A DNA stretch of 60,523 nt from Candidatus Brachybacterium merdavium (GCA_019118275.1 DWZH01000083.1:1-60523); one strand, 5' to 3'. Positions 51,176-59,133 are shown, counted from the stretch's first letter. Numbers and translations: made by a program. Notes: generated by a model not told the origin, from the sequence alone.

Positions 51176-51235
51176 CTCGACCGTTGCGTTATCGGGGTCC
51201 TGGGCGCTCAGAACCCCGATAACGCAACGGTCGAG
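51176..51235. terminator. Long perfect palindrome between convergent genes
   Basis: The 23-bp arm at 51176-51198 (beginning CTCGACCGTTGCG) is exactly inverted at 51213-51235 around a 14-base loop. It lies between the MFS stop (51073) and the SDR stop (51252). Such a long stem would stop transcription from both sides, and could also be a mobile or recombination-related palindrome. Upstream, 51120-51170 contains imperfect CCACGTCGCCCA direct repeats. Confidence 0.7.
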
Positions 51236-51251
51236 TACGCGCGGAGCGCAC

Positions 51252-52121
51252 TCAGCCCACGCGCATGCCGCCGTTGAGGCTGTAGGTGGCTCCGGTGGTG
51301 AAGCCGCCGTAGGGGCCCACCAGCCAGGACACCAGCGCCGCGAGCTCCTCGACGGTGCCCAGGCGGCCCACCGGGGTGCGGGCGACGAACTGCTCGCGCC
51401 GCTCCCCCACCAGCGGGCCGCCCATGATGTCGGTATCGATGTTGGCCGGGGCGATCGCGGCTGTGGTCACGCCAGTGCCTGCCGTCTCCTTCGCCAGGCC
51501 CCGCAGCAGGCCCTCCACTCCGGCCTTGGAGGCCGCGTAGGCGGAGGTGGAGAAGTTCCCGCCGCCGTCCTGCGCGGCGGTCGAGCCGACCGCGACGATC
51601 CGCCCCAGGCCCTGCTCGAGCATCCCGGGCAGCACCCGCTGGGCGAGGTGGAACAACCCGGTGGTGTTGATGGTCAGGGTGCGTTGGAAGGAGGCGCTGG
51701 TCATCTCCAGGAACGGGGTGGGGTCGGCGATGCCGGCGCAGTTGACCAGGGCCGCGACCGGCGGGGCCGCCGACTCCACGTCAGTGATCGCGGTGTCGAC
51801 GCTGGCCGGATCGGCGATATCAGCCTGCGCGGTCACCACGAGGCTCGCCCCGGCTGCCCGGGCCTGCTCGGCAGCCTCCTCGAGGCCGTCCGTGTCACGG
51901 TCCAGCAGGGCCAGGGGACGACCCTCGCCCGCCAGGACCCTCGCCACCCCGCGGCCGATGCCACGCGTGGACGCAACACCGGTGACCACGGTGGTCAGCT
52001 CAGTGATGCGGGCCTCGTCGACGACGGAACGCTCACCGGCCACGGCACGCTCCTCAGCCCTGGAATGCTGACCGGCCGCGGAATGCTCGCCGCCCACGTC
52101 GTGTGGATGCTCGTGGGTCAC
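51252..52121 (-). CDS. SDR-family oxidoreductase with repeat-containing N-terminal extension
   Basis: The 289-residue product has the SDR core from about residue 40: VVTGVASTRGIGRGVA (TG-x5-GxG), NCAGIADPTPF near 127, the catalytic serine in VAVGSTAAQDG near 176 and YAASK near 192-196, ending in LNGGMRVG. GTG 52121 overlaps the upstream hydroxyacid dehydrogenase stop (GTGA), so the full N-terminus is probably made. That extension, about 35 residues, consists of a His/Glu/Ala-rich hexapeptide repeat encoded by four 18-bp units (52026-52097). A later in-frame start cannot be excluded. The DTDIMGG substrate-loop motif is shared with the SDR at 54622-55425. Confidence 0.85.
   Translation of the reverse strand: MTHEHPHDVGGEHSAAGQHSRAEERAVAGERSVVDEARITELTTVVTGVASTRGIGRGVARVLAGEGRPLALLDRDTDGLEEAAEQARAAGASLVVTAQADIADPASVDTAITDVESAAPPVAALVNCAGIADPTPFLEMTSASFQRTLTINTTGLFHLAQRVLPGMLEQGLGRIVAVGSTAAQDGGGNFSTSAYAASKAGVEGLLRGLAKETAGTGVTTAAIAPANIDTDIMGGPLVGERREQFVARTPVGRLGTVEELAALVSWLVGPYGGFTTGATYSLNGGMRVG
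52026..52097. repeat. Four 18-bp tandem repeats inside the 5' end of the SDR gene
   Basis: Units at 52026, 52044, 52062 and 52080 read GGAACGCTCACCGGCCAC and variants with GGMAYGCT starts. The 18-bp length keeps the SDR frame and encodes imperfect hexapeptides such as GEHSAA, GQHSRA, EERAVA, GERSVV. Confidence 0.75.
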
Positions 52122-53170
52122 TTCGCACCCCCGGGGCCGGCCTGCGGGGAGTTCACGACGTTGCGCGGCTGCTGTCCGGTGGCCATGGCGATGACCTCGC
52201 CGCGCATCTCGGCGGCGGTGCTGTCGGTGAAGTCCTGGGTCCAGCACAGCGAGTGCGGGGCGAGCACCACGTTCTCCAGCCCGATCAGGGGGCTGTCGCC
52301 GGGCAGCGGCTCGACCTCGAACACGTCCAGGCCGGCTCCGGCGATGGTGCCCTCCTGCAGCGCTGTGATCAGGGCCTGCTCGTCGACGACGCTGCCGCGG
52401 GCGATGTTGATCAGCGCGGCCGAGTCCTTCATCAGGCCCAGTTCGCGGGCGCCGATCAGATGGCGGGTCTCGGGGGTGGCCGAGACGGTCAGGATCACGT
52501 AGTCGCTGCGCTCGAGCACCTCGTCCAGCTCGAGCTGGGTGATGCCCACCTCGGCGCAGAAGTCGGGCCGCGGGGAGCGGTTCCAGGCGACGACCTCGAG
52601 GTTCAGGGCGCGCAGCTGGCGCACGGTCTCCTGTCCGATGCCGCCCAGTCCGATCACGCCGACGGTCGCGGTGGCCAGGCCGGGCCCGCGGTAGAGGGCC
52701 TTGCGGTCCCACTGTGCCGTGCGGACCAGATGGTCCTTGGGCAGCAGGTTGTGGGCCAGGGCGAACAGGAAGGTCAGTGCGGTGTGGGCCATCGGTACTC
52801 GCAGCCCGGTGGGGGCGTTGGTGACGGTGATGCCCCGGGCGTCGCAGGCGGCGAGGTCGACCTGGTCGTAGCCGGCACCGAAGCGGGCCACGTGCTTCAG
52901 GGTGGTCACGCCCTGCAGCTGCTCCTCGCCGAGCGCGAGGGATCCCAGCAGCACGAGGGCGTCGTAGCCCTCGAGCTCCTCGCCGCGCAGCGGTGAGCCT
53001 GCCTCGGAGACGATCGACCACTCGAGGCCGTGCTCGGCGAACTGGTCCAGGCCGATGTCGCCGTAGATGGTCGAGCCGTCGGCGTCGGCGTAGTCGCCGG
53101 TGACGGCGACCTTCCAGGGGCGTGGGGCGGCCCCCTGGGCGGAGGTGGACGCTGCGCTGGGCTGGTTCAT
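52118..53170 (-). CDS. D-isomer-specific 2-hydroxyacid dehydrogenase
   Basis: The 350-residue NAD(P)-dependent enzyme has VGVIGLGGIGQETVRQLRAL near 168-187 (GxGxxG), NIARGSVVDEQAL with the substrate arginine near 255, a GLDVFEVEPLP glutamate near 280 and the catalytic histidine in LAPHSLCW near 302. FGAGYDQVDL near 95 is the second-domain hallmark. It reversibly reduces 2-keto acids such as hydroxypyruvate, glyoxylate or 2-keto-aldonates. It overlaps the FMN oxidase gene (ATGA) and the downstream SDR (GTGA), so the three proteins are made in a fixed ratio. Confidence 0.92.
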   Translation of the reverse strand: MNQPSAASTSAQGAAPRPWKVAVTGDYADADGSTIYGDIGLDQFAEHGLEWSIVSEAGSPLRGEELEGYDALVLLGSLALGEEQLQGVTTLKHVARFGAGYDQVDLAACDARGITVTNAPTGLRVPMAHTALTFLFALAHNLLPKDHLVRTAQWDRKALYRGPGLATATVGVIGLGGIGQETVRQLRALNLEVVAWNRSPRPDFCAEVGITQLELDEVLERSDYVILTVSATPETRHLIGARELGLMKDSAALINIARGSVVDEQALITALQEGTIAGAGLDVFEVEPLPGDSPLIGLENVVLAPHSLCWTQDFTDSTAAEMRGEVIAMATGQQPRNVVNSPQAGPGGAK

Positions 53171-54450
53171 GGGGTGACCTCCTCGGTGACGGCGGTGGGT
53201 TCGGGTTCGCGGTGGATGCCCTGGCCGTGCCAGGCCTCGGGGTACTCCACGAAGCTGCGGTCCAGGGCGTTGATGCGCGTGGCGCCGAGCTGGCCCATGG
53301 CCAGGGAGAGTTCACCGTCGAGGATGTCGAGCACGCGCAGCACGCCCTTCTCCCCTGCGGCGGCGTTGCCATAGCCCCAGGCGCGCCCGATGGAGACCAG
53401 GTCCGCGCCGACGGCCAGCGCCTTGACGATGTCGTCGCCGGTGCGCACGCCGGAGTCGAAGATGACGGTCATCCGGTCCCCGACCGCATCGGCGATCATC
53501 GGCAGCGCGCGGATGGAGCTGGGCGAGGAGTCGAGCTGGCGGCCACCGTGGTTGGAGACGTAGATGCCGTCGGCCCCGGCCTTGTGCGCGCGCTGGGCGT
53601 CCTCGGGGGTCAGGATGCCCTTGATGTAGAGGGGACCGTCCCACTGGCGGCGGACGTCCTCGATGCTCTCCCAGGTCAGGGTGAGGTTCGCGAGGTACTT
53701 CGCGACGAACTCCTGGTGGGAGACGGCGTTGTTGCCCTGGACCTCGTCCTTGAGATTGCGGAACCCGATCGCCGGGGGCCGCATGATCGCCCGCGTCCAG
53801 TTCAGGTGCCGGATCGCCTCGAGCGCGTTCTGCGGGGTGATGCGGGGCGGGATCGACATGCCGTTGCGGTGGTCGCGGTAGCGCTTGCCGTTCAGCGGGA
53901 CGTCGACGGTCACCACCAGCGCCTCGGAGCCGATGGCCTTGGCGCGCTTGATGAGGTTCGCGACGATCCGTTCGCTCTTGTACATGTACAGCTGGTACCA
54001 CAGCGGCCCGGTGGCCTGGTCGGCCAGCTCCTCCATCGCCCAGTTGGAGGCGGTGGAGATGGTGAAGGGGATGTTGGCCTTGCCGGCGGCACGGACAGCG
54101 CCCAGCTCGCCCTCGCCGCCGATCATGCGCTGCAGGCCCAGCGGCCCCATCACGTACGGGCGTTCCAGGGTCTGGCCGTCGATCGTGGTGGAGACGTCGA
54201 CGTTCGAGATGTCGGTCAGCCAGCGCGGCCGGAACCGCACCTCCCGCAGGTCCGAGACGTTCTCCTCGCGAGTGAGCTCATGATTGGAGGCGCCGTCGAT
54301 GATGTCGAAGGCCATGGTGGGCAGCCGCCGCTTGGCGAGGCGGCGGACGTCCTCGATGGAGGGGGCGGAGTCCAACGGGTCGAGCCGGAATCCGCCTGCG
54401 GTGAGCATCTTTGCGAATTCGACGGCGCTGGACAGTGGGTTCTCGGCCAT
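53167..54450 (-). CDS. FMN-dependent alpha-hydroxy-acid dehydrogenase/oxidase (L-lactate dehydrogenase LldD-like)
   Basis: The 427-residue protein folds as an FMN barrel. It has FDIIDGASNHELT near 48-60, PYVMGPLGLQRMIGGEGE near 103-120 (FMN contacts), the catalytic His and Arg in YVSNHGGRQLDSSPSS near 303-318, and the phosphate-binding DSGVRTGDDIVKAL...SIGRAWGYG near 335-365. It oxidises L-lactate, glycolate or another (S)-2-hydroxy acid to a keto acid at the membrane or in the cytosol. L-lactate would be a product of the 2,4-diketo route of rhamnonate, which makes LldD plausible here. A different acid is possible given the neighbouring dehydrogenases. Coupled to the next gene by ATGA. Confidence 0.92.
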   Translation of the reverse strand: MAENPLSSAVEFAKMLTAGGFRLDPLDSAPSIEDVRRLAKRRLPTMAFDIIDGASNHELTREENVSDLREVRFRPRWLTDISNVDVSTTIDGQTLERPYVMGPLGLQRMIGGEGELGAVRAAGKANIPFTISTASNWAMEELADQATGPLWYQLYMYKSERIVANLIKRAKAIGSEALVVTVDVPLNGKRYRDHRNGMSIPPRITPQNALEAIRHLNWTRAIMRPPAIGFRNLKDEVQGNNAVSHQEFVAKYLANLTLTWESIEDVRRQWDGPLYIKGILTPEDAQRAHKAGADGIYVSNHGGRQLDSSPSSIRALPMIADAVGDRMTVIFDSGVRTGDDIVKALAVGADLVSIGRAWGYGNAAAGEKGVLRVLDILDGELSLAMGQLGATRINALDRSFVEYPEAWHGQGIHREPEPTAVTEEVTP

Positions 54451-54584
54451 GTCTGCTCCTTGGGTCGGGGCCGGGCAGCGGTGCCCGACGGGGGTGCTGG
54501 GTTGCCTGGGCGGTCCGAGCCGGTGGGCACGGGCTTCGCCGGTGGGCGCGGGCGGTCGGAGGTGCCCGGTGCGGACAGCTGTGA

Positions 54585-54610
54585 TCCCGGGGCGCGCGGG
54601 CGCCCCGGGA
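54585..54610 (-). terminator. Hairpin between SDR and FMN oxidase genes
   Basis: TCCCGGGGCGC (54585-54595) pairs with GCGCCCCGGGA (54600-54610), a perfect 11-bp stem with a 4-base loop, 12 bases past the SDR stop codon. It may act as an attenuator within the operon, since no promoter is evident in the remaining 171-bp gap, which also has a CCGGTGGGC direct repeat. Confidence 0.55.
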
Positions 54611-54621
54611 CCCGGGCCGGA

Positions 54622-55425
54622 TCAGTGCATGTGCTTGCCGCCGTCGACGTTGATCGAGGTGCCGTTGACGAAGGAGGAGTCCTCGCTGATCAGGAAGCTG
54701 ATCAGGCCGGCGACCTCCTCGGGCTGACCCACGCGCTGCAGCGGGATGTTCGCCGACATCCCGGCCTTGCGCTCATCGGTCAGGGTGCCGCCCATGATGT
54801 CGGTGTCGATCGGGCCGGGCAGGATCACGTTGGCGGTGATGCCATAGGTGCCGAGCTCGCGGGCGGCGCCGCGGGTCAGGCCCTGCACGGCGGCCTTGGC
54901 GGCGGCATAGCCGGTCTTGGAGAAGGTGCCGCCGCCGTCCAGCGCCGTGATCGAGGCGGTGTTGACGATGCGTCCGCCCACCCCGCCGTCGATCATGCGC
55001 TTGGCCGCGGCCTGGATCATCAGCAGGGTGCCCTTGCCGTTGACGTCCATGACGCGATCCCAGATCTCCGAGGTGATCTCGAAGATCGAGTGGGGGCTGG
55101 GGATGCCGGCGAGGTTGACCAGTGCCACCAGCTGCGGCATCTCGGCGTCCACGCGCTCGAAGGCAGCGTCCACGGAGTCCTGGTCGCTGATGTCGACGCC
55201 GACGCCGATCACCTTCAGCCCGGACTCGGCGGGGAGCTCGGCGTTCAGCTCGGCGGCGAACTCCTCGACGGCCGCACCGTCGATGTCGGCCGCGGCGACG
55301 TTCCAGCCTTCGGAGACGAGCTTGCGCACGACGCGCCGGCCGATGCCGCGCGGTGCGCCGGCCCCGGTCACCAGGGCGGTGCGCTGGGCGGGGAAGGGCT
55401 GGATAGTGGTGGTCTCAAGGGTCAT
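54622..55425 (-). CDS. SDR-family oxidoreductase
   Basis: The 267-residue protein has ALVTGAGAPRGIGRRVV near 17-33 (TG-x5-GxG), NLAGIPSPHS near 105, the serine in NTASITALDGGG near 153 and the YAAAK motif near 170. It ends SINVDGGKHMH. The loop PIDTDIMGGTLTDERK is shared with the SDR at 51252-52121. By context it oxidises a polyhydroxy-acid intermediate. Proteins of this group include the 2-keto-3-deoxy-L-rhamnonate 4-dehydrogenase (LRA5) type, but I cannot confirm that. It follows the GntP gene by 52 bases. Confidence 0.88.
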   Translation of the reverse strand: MTLETTTIQPFPAQRTALVTGAGAPRGIGRRVVRKLVSEGWNVAAADIDGAAVEEFAAELNAELPAESGLKVIGVGVDISDQDSVDAAFERVDAEMPQLVALVNLAGIPSPHSIFEITSEIWDRVMDVNGKGTLLMIQAAAKRMIDGGVGGRIVNTASITALDGGGTFSKTGYAAAKAAVQGLTRGAARELGTYGITANVILPGPIDTDIMGGTLTDERKAGMSANIPLQRVGQPEEVAGLISFLISEDSSFVNGTSINVDGGKHMH

Positions 55426-55477
55426 GAGTGGTTCTCCATTCGTGAGATGTGCAGGGACGGCAGCGGCACGGGAGGTG

Positions 55478-56989
55478 TCAGCTGATGATGAGGTCGAGGA
55501 CGAACAGCAGGGGGATCGAGGCTGCCCACATGACGGTGGTCATGCCGCTGTGCGCCTTCAGGGCGGCTGTGCCGTCGAGCCCCATGAAGCGGGTGACGAC
55601 CCAGAAGTAGGAGTCGTTGAAGTAGCTGCACACCATGGCGCCGGCCACGCAGGCCATCACGGCGACCAGGGGGGCCAGTCCGATGGTGGCCATCACGGGA
55701 GCGGTGACCGAGGCCGCGGTGATCATCGAGACGGTCCCGGAGCCCTGGGCGATGCGCACGATCGAGGCGATCAGGAAGGGCAGCAGGAAGGTGGGCAGGG
55801 GCAGCCCGCCGATCGCCTCGGCGAGGGAATCCCCGATCCCGGTGTCGCGCAGCACCTGGCCCAGGCCTCCGCCGGCTCCGGTGATCAGCAGGATCAGCCC
55901 GGCATCGGCCGCGGCGTCACCGAGCCACTTGTGACTCTTCTTGCGCGGGGTCCAGCGCGGCAGCAGCAGGTAGACCGCCATGACCAGGCCGATGAGCAGC
56001 GCGATCACGGGGTCGCCGATGAAGACGAAGAAACCGGCCCAGGCCGAGGGCTCGTAGTCGGCGGGGAGCGCAGTGCCCTGGGCGTCCATGTCGATCGCGG
56101 TGATGACGGTGTTGAGCACGATCAGCAGGATCGGCACGACCAGGGGGAGCAGACCGACGAGGGCTCCGATCCGGTGCGGCTTGGCGCCCCTGGGCGCTTC
56201 TCCCAGCTCGGAACTTCCGCTGGAGACCGCGTCCAGGCCGGCGGCCGCGTCGGCGTCGTCCGATCCGGCGCTGACGCTGCCTGATCCGGTGCCGCCGCCC
56301 GACCCGGCGGCGACCGCCACCCGGTCCGTGCGCACGTCGCCGTAGACGGCCTGCTGGACCTCGTCATTGATCAGCGGTTCGACCCTGGGACCGATCCACT
56401 TCGCGTACAGGGTGACCACCGGGATCATGAACACCGTGAAGATCAGGCCGGTGATGATCACCGATCCCACGCTGACCCCGAGGATGCCGGCCACACCGAG
56501 GGGGCCGGGGGTGGGCGGGACGAAGTGGTGGGTGATCACCATGCCGCCGGCCAGTGCGATGCCGAGGGTGGCGTAGCCGTACTTCTTGACCCTGGCGATG
56601 GCCCGTGCCAGCGGGTTCATGATCACGTAGCCCGAGTCGCAGAAGACCGGGATCGAGATCAGGGCCCCGATGCTGGTCATCGCCCAGGGTTCACGGTTCT
56701 TCCCGAACAGACGCAGGAACGCCACCGCGATGGCCTGGGCGGCACCGGAGACTTCGAGGATCTTCCCGATGGCTACGCCCAGACCGATCACGATGCCGAT
56801 CGAGGCCAGCGTGTCGCCGAAGCCGGTCTTGATCGATTCGACGATGCCAGGCAGCGATTGTCCGGCGATCAGGCCGACCACCACCGATGCGATCAGCAGG
56901 CCGGCGAAGGCATCGAGTCGTGTCCGCAGCACGATCACGACGATCAGCGCGATACCGACCACGAGGGCCAGCAGCAGGATGGGATCCAT
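55478..56989 (-). CDS. GntP-family sugar-acid:H+ symporter 2
   Basis: The 503-residue carrier has GntP landmarks: VVGLIAGQSLPGIVESIKTGFGDTL near 37-61, IGLGVAIGKILEVSGAAQAIA near 68-88, PVFCDSGYVIMNPLA near 115, HHFVPPTPGPLGVAGILGVSVG near 155 and AQGSGTVSMITAASVTAPVM near 415. A central hydrophilic loop of about 65 residues rich in Ser, Gly and Ala (about 210-275) separates the two halves. It imports the acid processed by this operon. Family relative of the gene at 31861-33258. ATG 56989 follows GGAG. Confidence 0.93.
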   Translation of the reverse strand: MDPILLLALVVGIALIVVIVLRTRLDAFAGLLIASVVVGLIAGQSLPGIVESIKTGFGDTLASIGIVIGLGVAIGKILEVSGAAQAIAVAFLRLFGKNREPWAMTSIGALISIPVFCDSGYVIMNPLARAIARVKKYGYATLGIALAGGMVITHHFVPPTPGPLGVAGILGVSVGSVIITGLIFTVFMIPVVTLYAKWIGPRVEPLINDEVQQAVYGDVRTDRVAVAAGSGGGTGSGSVSAGSDDADAAAGLDAVSSGSSELGEAPRGAKPHRIGALVGLLPLVVPILLIVLNTVITAIDMDAQGTALPADYEPSAWAGFFVFIGDPVIALLIGLVMAVYLLLPRWTPRKKSHKWLGDAAADAGLILLITGAGGGLGQVLRDTGIGDSLAEAIGGLPLPTFLLPFLIASIVRIAQGSGTVSMITAASVTAPVMATIGLAPLVAVMACVAGAMVCSYFNDSYFWVVTRFMGLDGTAALKAHSGMTTVMWAASIPLLFVLDLIIS

Positions 56990-57037
56990 CAGAACTCCTT
57001 CGTTCTCCGTGGGATCAGGGCATGGTCGTCAGGGCGA

Positions 57038-57970
57038 TCAGGCGTTCTTCTCAGCCAAGGCCGAGGCCAGCACCTGGCGGATGTACTGGACGTTCTCGGC
57101 GATGACGCCGAGCGAATCCGAGCCGTAGTGCTCGCAGCAGAACGGACCGGAGTAGCCCAGGTCGATGGCGCGGCGGATCACCTTGCGGTAGTTGATGTAG
57201 CCGTACTTCAGGGGCATGGGGTCCGAGGAGTACGCTCCGGTGGCCGGATCGAAGTCGCGGGTGTAGTTCTTGATGTGCCAGAAGTTCGAGTGCGGCAGGA
57301 CCTTCTCGAACATGTCCTCCCAGGGCTCGATCTCGCGGTGCAGGCGCACCAGGTTGCCGATGTCCGGGTTCAGGCCGACGGCCGGGTGGTCGACGTCGGC
57401 GTGGAAGGCGACGGCCTCGTCGGCGGTGCCGACGTAGGTGTCCTCGTACATCTCCAGGCTGACCTCGATGCCCTGCTTCTGGGCGGCATCGCCGAGCTCG
57501 CGGATCCGCTCGATGGCGAGGTCGCGCAGCGCGGGGTCGTCGACGTGGCCGTCGGCGAGCCAGAACCAGATGGCCCGGTTCTGGGCCTCGGTGGTGGCCT
57601 GCATGAAGCCGGTGTTGACCACGCTGACGCCGAAGCTGGGGGCGATCTCGATGAAGCGGTGGGCATCGCGCAGGTTCTGCTCGCCGTGGTCGACGTCCAC
57701 GACGGAGTTGCGGGTCATGGAGATGGACGCCAGGGACATGCCCTCGCCGTCGAGGACGCTGCGGAATTCCTCGAGGCGCTCGTCGCTCAGCTTGGCCAGC
57801 GGCAGCCAGGCGTCGGTGGGGTCGATCTGGTCGACGCCGAGCTCCTTGACCTGGCGCAGCTGGGAGGCCCAGACGGTGGAGGGCGCCTCCAGGGTGGGGG
57901 TGCCGTCCGGAGTGGTGTTGCCGAACGAGAGCATGTTGGCGCCGATCGGCCAGTTCTCTGCGGTGAACAT
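57038..57970 (-). CDS. Sugar phosphate isomerase/epimerase-type TIM barrel (hydroxypyruvate isomerase-like)
   Basis: The 310-residue barrel protein has candidate metal ligands Asp/Asp in VDQIDPTDAW near 46-54, Glu in VSLEMYEDT near 172, Asp-Ile-Gly-Asn in GLNPDIGNLVRLH near 197-209, His in NFWHIKNYTRD near 226 and Glu-His-Tyr in CCEHYGSD near 275. It is first in the operon and would interconvert a keto-acid or keto-sugar after uptake, like OtnI or Hyi. The precise substrate is unknown. The best copy of the ATCCTATAGGAT palindrome (58005-58018) lies 35 bases upstream of ATG 57970. Confidence 0.8.
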   Translation of the reverse strand: MFTAENWPIGANMLSFGNTTPDGTPTLEAPSTVWASQLRQVKELGVDQIDPTDAWLPLAKLSDERLEEFRSVLDGEGMSLASISMTRNSVVDVDHGEQNLRDAHRFIEIAPSFGVSVVNTGFMQATTEAQNRAIWFWLADGHVDDPALRDLAIERIRELGDAAQKQGIEVSLEMYEDTYVGTADEAVAFHADVDHPAVGLNPDIGNLVRLHREIEPWEDMFEKVLPHSNFWHIKNYTRDFDPATGAYSSDPMPLKYGYINYRKVIRRAIDLGYSGPFCCEHYGSDSLGVIAENVQYIRQVLASALAEKNA

Positions 57971-58004
57971 CGTTGTCCCTTCGAAGTCGAGGTCACGTCA
58001 CGCT

Positions 58005-58018
58005 GATCCTATAGGATC
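58005..58018. promoter_or_regulatory. GntR/FCD-type operator before the hydroxy-acid operon
   Basis: GATCCTATAGGATC is the most symmetric of the shared palindromes. It lies 35 bases before the TIM-barrel gene start, and 260 bases downstream of a GntR gene that is the natural candidate to bind it. Confidence 0.72.
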
Positions 58019-58177
58019 GATGCGGTGAAGGGGAAGTAGAAGTTGCGCTCTGGGTTCGGATCCGCTGGCCGACCTCGGCCGAGGCGCTCCGGTCTCGGTG
58101 CGGTCCGGCCGGGCCGACGCCCCCGCGCGGCTTCCTCCGCGGGCCCGGTTCTCGCATCGACTCATCGAGCCATCGGT

Positions 58178-58205
58178 CCCTGAGCCCTGAGCCCTGAGCC
58201 CTGAG
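58178..58205. repeat. Heptanucleotide tandem repeat (CCCTGAG)4
   Basis: Four exact CCCTGAG copies lie end to end between the GntR gene and the operator at 58005. The unit could change copy number by slippage; it lies outside any gene. Confidence 0.85.
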
Positions 58206-58277
58206 CCAGGATTCAGCGCTCTGCCGCCCTGCCGGCACCGGTAGCCGGCAGCCCTCCCGTCGGGCCTCCGCCTCGCG

Positions 58278-59084
58278 TCAGGCGGGATCGCCCTCGTCGT
58301 CCGAGCTGCGCAGGATGCGCGCGGTCGCGGTGTCCATGTGCCGGATCGTCGCCGCTGAGACGGCTTCCACGTCGCGGTCGGCGACAGCACGGGCGATCTC
58401 CTCATGCTCACGGATCGCGTCCTCGATGTCGGCGCGGCGGTCCACCGCGTTCTCGAACCACACCCGCAGCAGAGTGCGGGTGGTGGACAGGATCTCCGAG
58501 AGCAGCTTGTTGCCACCCATCAGGGCCAGTTCGCGGTGGAAGGCGATATCGGCCTCGACGTAACGCTCCGGATCATCGATCGCCTCGCGCTGGCGCTGGA
58601 CCAGCTCGAGCAGATGGTCGGCCTGCTCGTCCGTGCGCTGGGCGGCGGCCAGCTCCGCGGCGCTGCGCTCGAGGGCGGAGCGCACGACGGTCAGCTCGGA
58701 GGTGCGGTCCTGATCCAGCAGCAGCGACCACGACAGCGTGCTGGGCAGCAGCTCGGAGGTGCCCGAGCGCAGATACGTGCCGGACCCCGCCCGGGTCTCG
58801 ACGATGCCGAGCACCTCGAGCGCCGAGATCGCCTCCCGTACTGCACTGCGTCCCACCCCCAGGCTCTCGGCCAGGGCCCGCTCCCCCGGGAGTCGGTCAC
58901 CGGGGCGCATGCTCTCGCCCAGCAGCAGATCCAGGAGGCGGAAGGTCACGGCACTGCTGGGTGAACGACTGATGCTGACGGGGCCGCCGGGCGTGCCGGG
59001 CTCGACGTGATCGGAGCCGAGCGGGAAGACCGCGCCCCCACGACTTTCCGACGGCTGCGACTCGGGTGTGGTTGCAGTGTTCAC
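58278..59084 (-). CDS. GntR-family regulator, FadR/FCD subfamily
   Basis: The 268-residue protein has a winged HTH near 45-105 with GDRLPGERALAESLGVGRSAVREAISALEVLG, followed by an FCD all-helical effector domain. Probable metal or ligand histidines are in DIAFHRELALMG near 188, REHEEIARAV near 232 and IRHMDTAT near 252. FCD regulators typically sense hydroxy- or sugar acids. It sits directly upstream of the hydroxy-acid operon and is the best candidate reader of the ATCCTATWGGAT palindromes in this window. Start GTG 59084 has GGAG only 2 bases away, so the exact N-terminus is uncertain. It is divergent from the gene at 59337. Confidence 0.92.
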   Translation of the reverse strand: MNTATTPESQPSESRGGAVFPLGSDHVEPGTPGGPVSISRSPSSAVTFRLLDLLLGESMRPGDRLPGERALAESLGVGRSAVREAISALEVLGIVETRAGSGTYLRSGTSELLPSTLSWSLLLDQDRTSELTVVRSALERSAAELAAAQRTDEQADHLLELVQRQREAIDDPERYVEADIAFHRELALMGGNKLLSEILSTTRTLLRVWFENAVDRRADIEDAIREHEEIARAVADRDVEAVSAATIRHMDTATARILRSSDDEGDPA

Positions 59085-59133
59085 AGCTCCACACAGTACC
59101 GGCCGTCCGGCCGTCGCCCGCCGCCCAAGCGGC

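Larger units (their letters stand above)
57971..58277. promoter_or_regulatory. Promoter region of the 57970-51252 operon
   Basis: This 307-bp gap lies between the TIM-barrel gene start and the stop of the GntR gene. It contains GATCCTATAGGATC at 58005-58018, a perfect 14-bp palindrome, and four tandem CCCTGAG heptamers at 58178-58205. The minus-strand -35/-10 pair is not clear; TATAGG within the palindrome could be the -10. No coding potential is seen. Confidence 0.65.
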
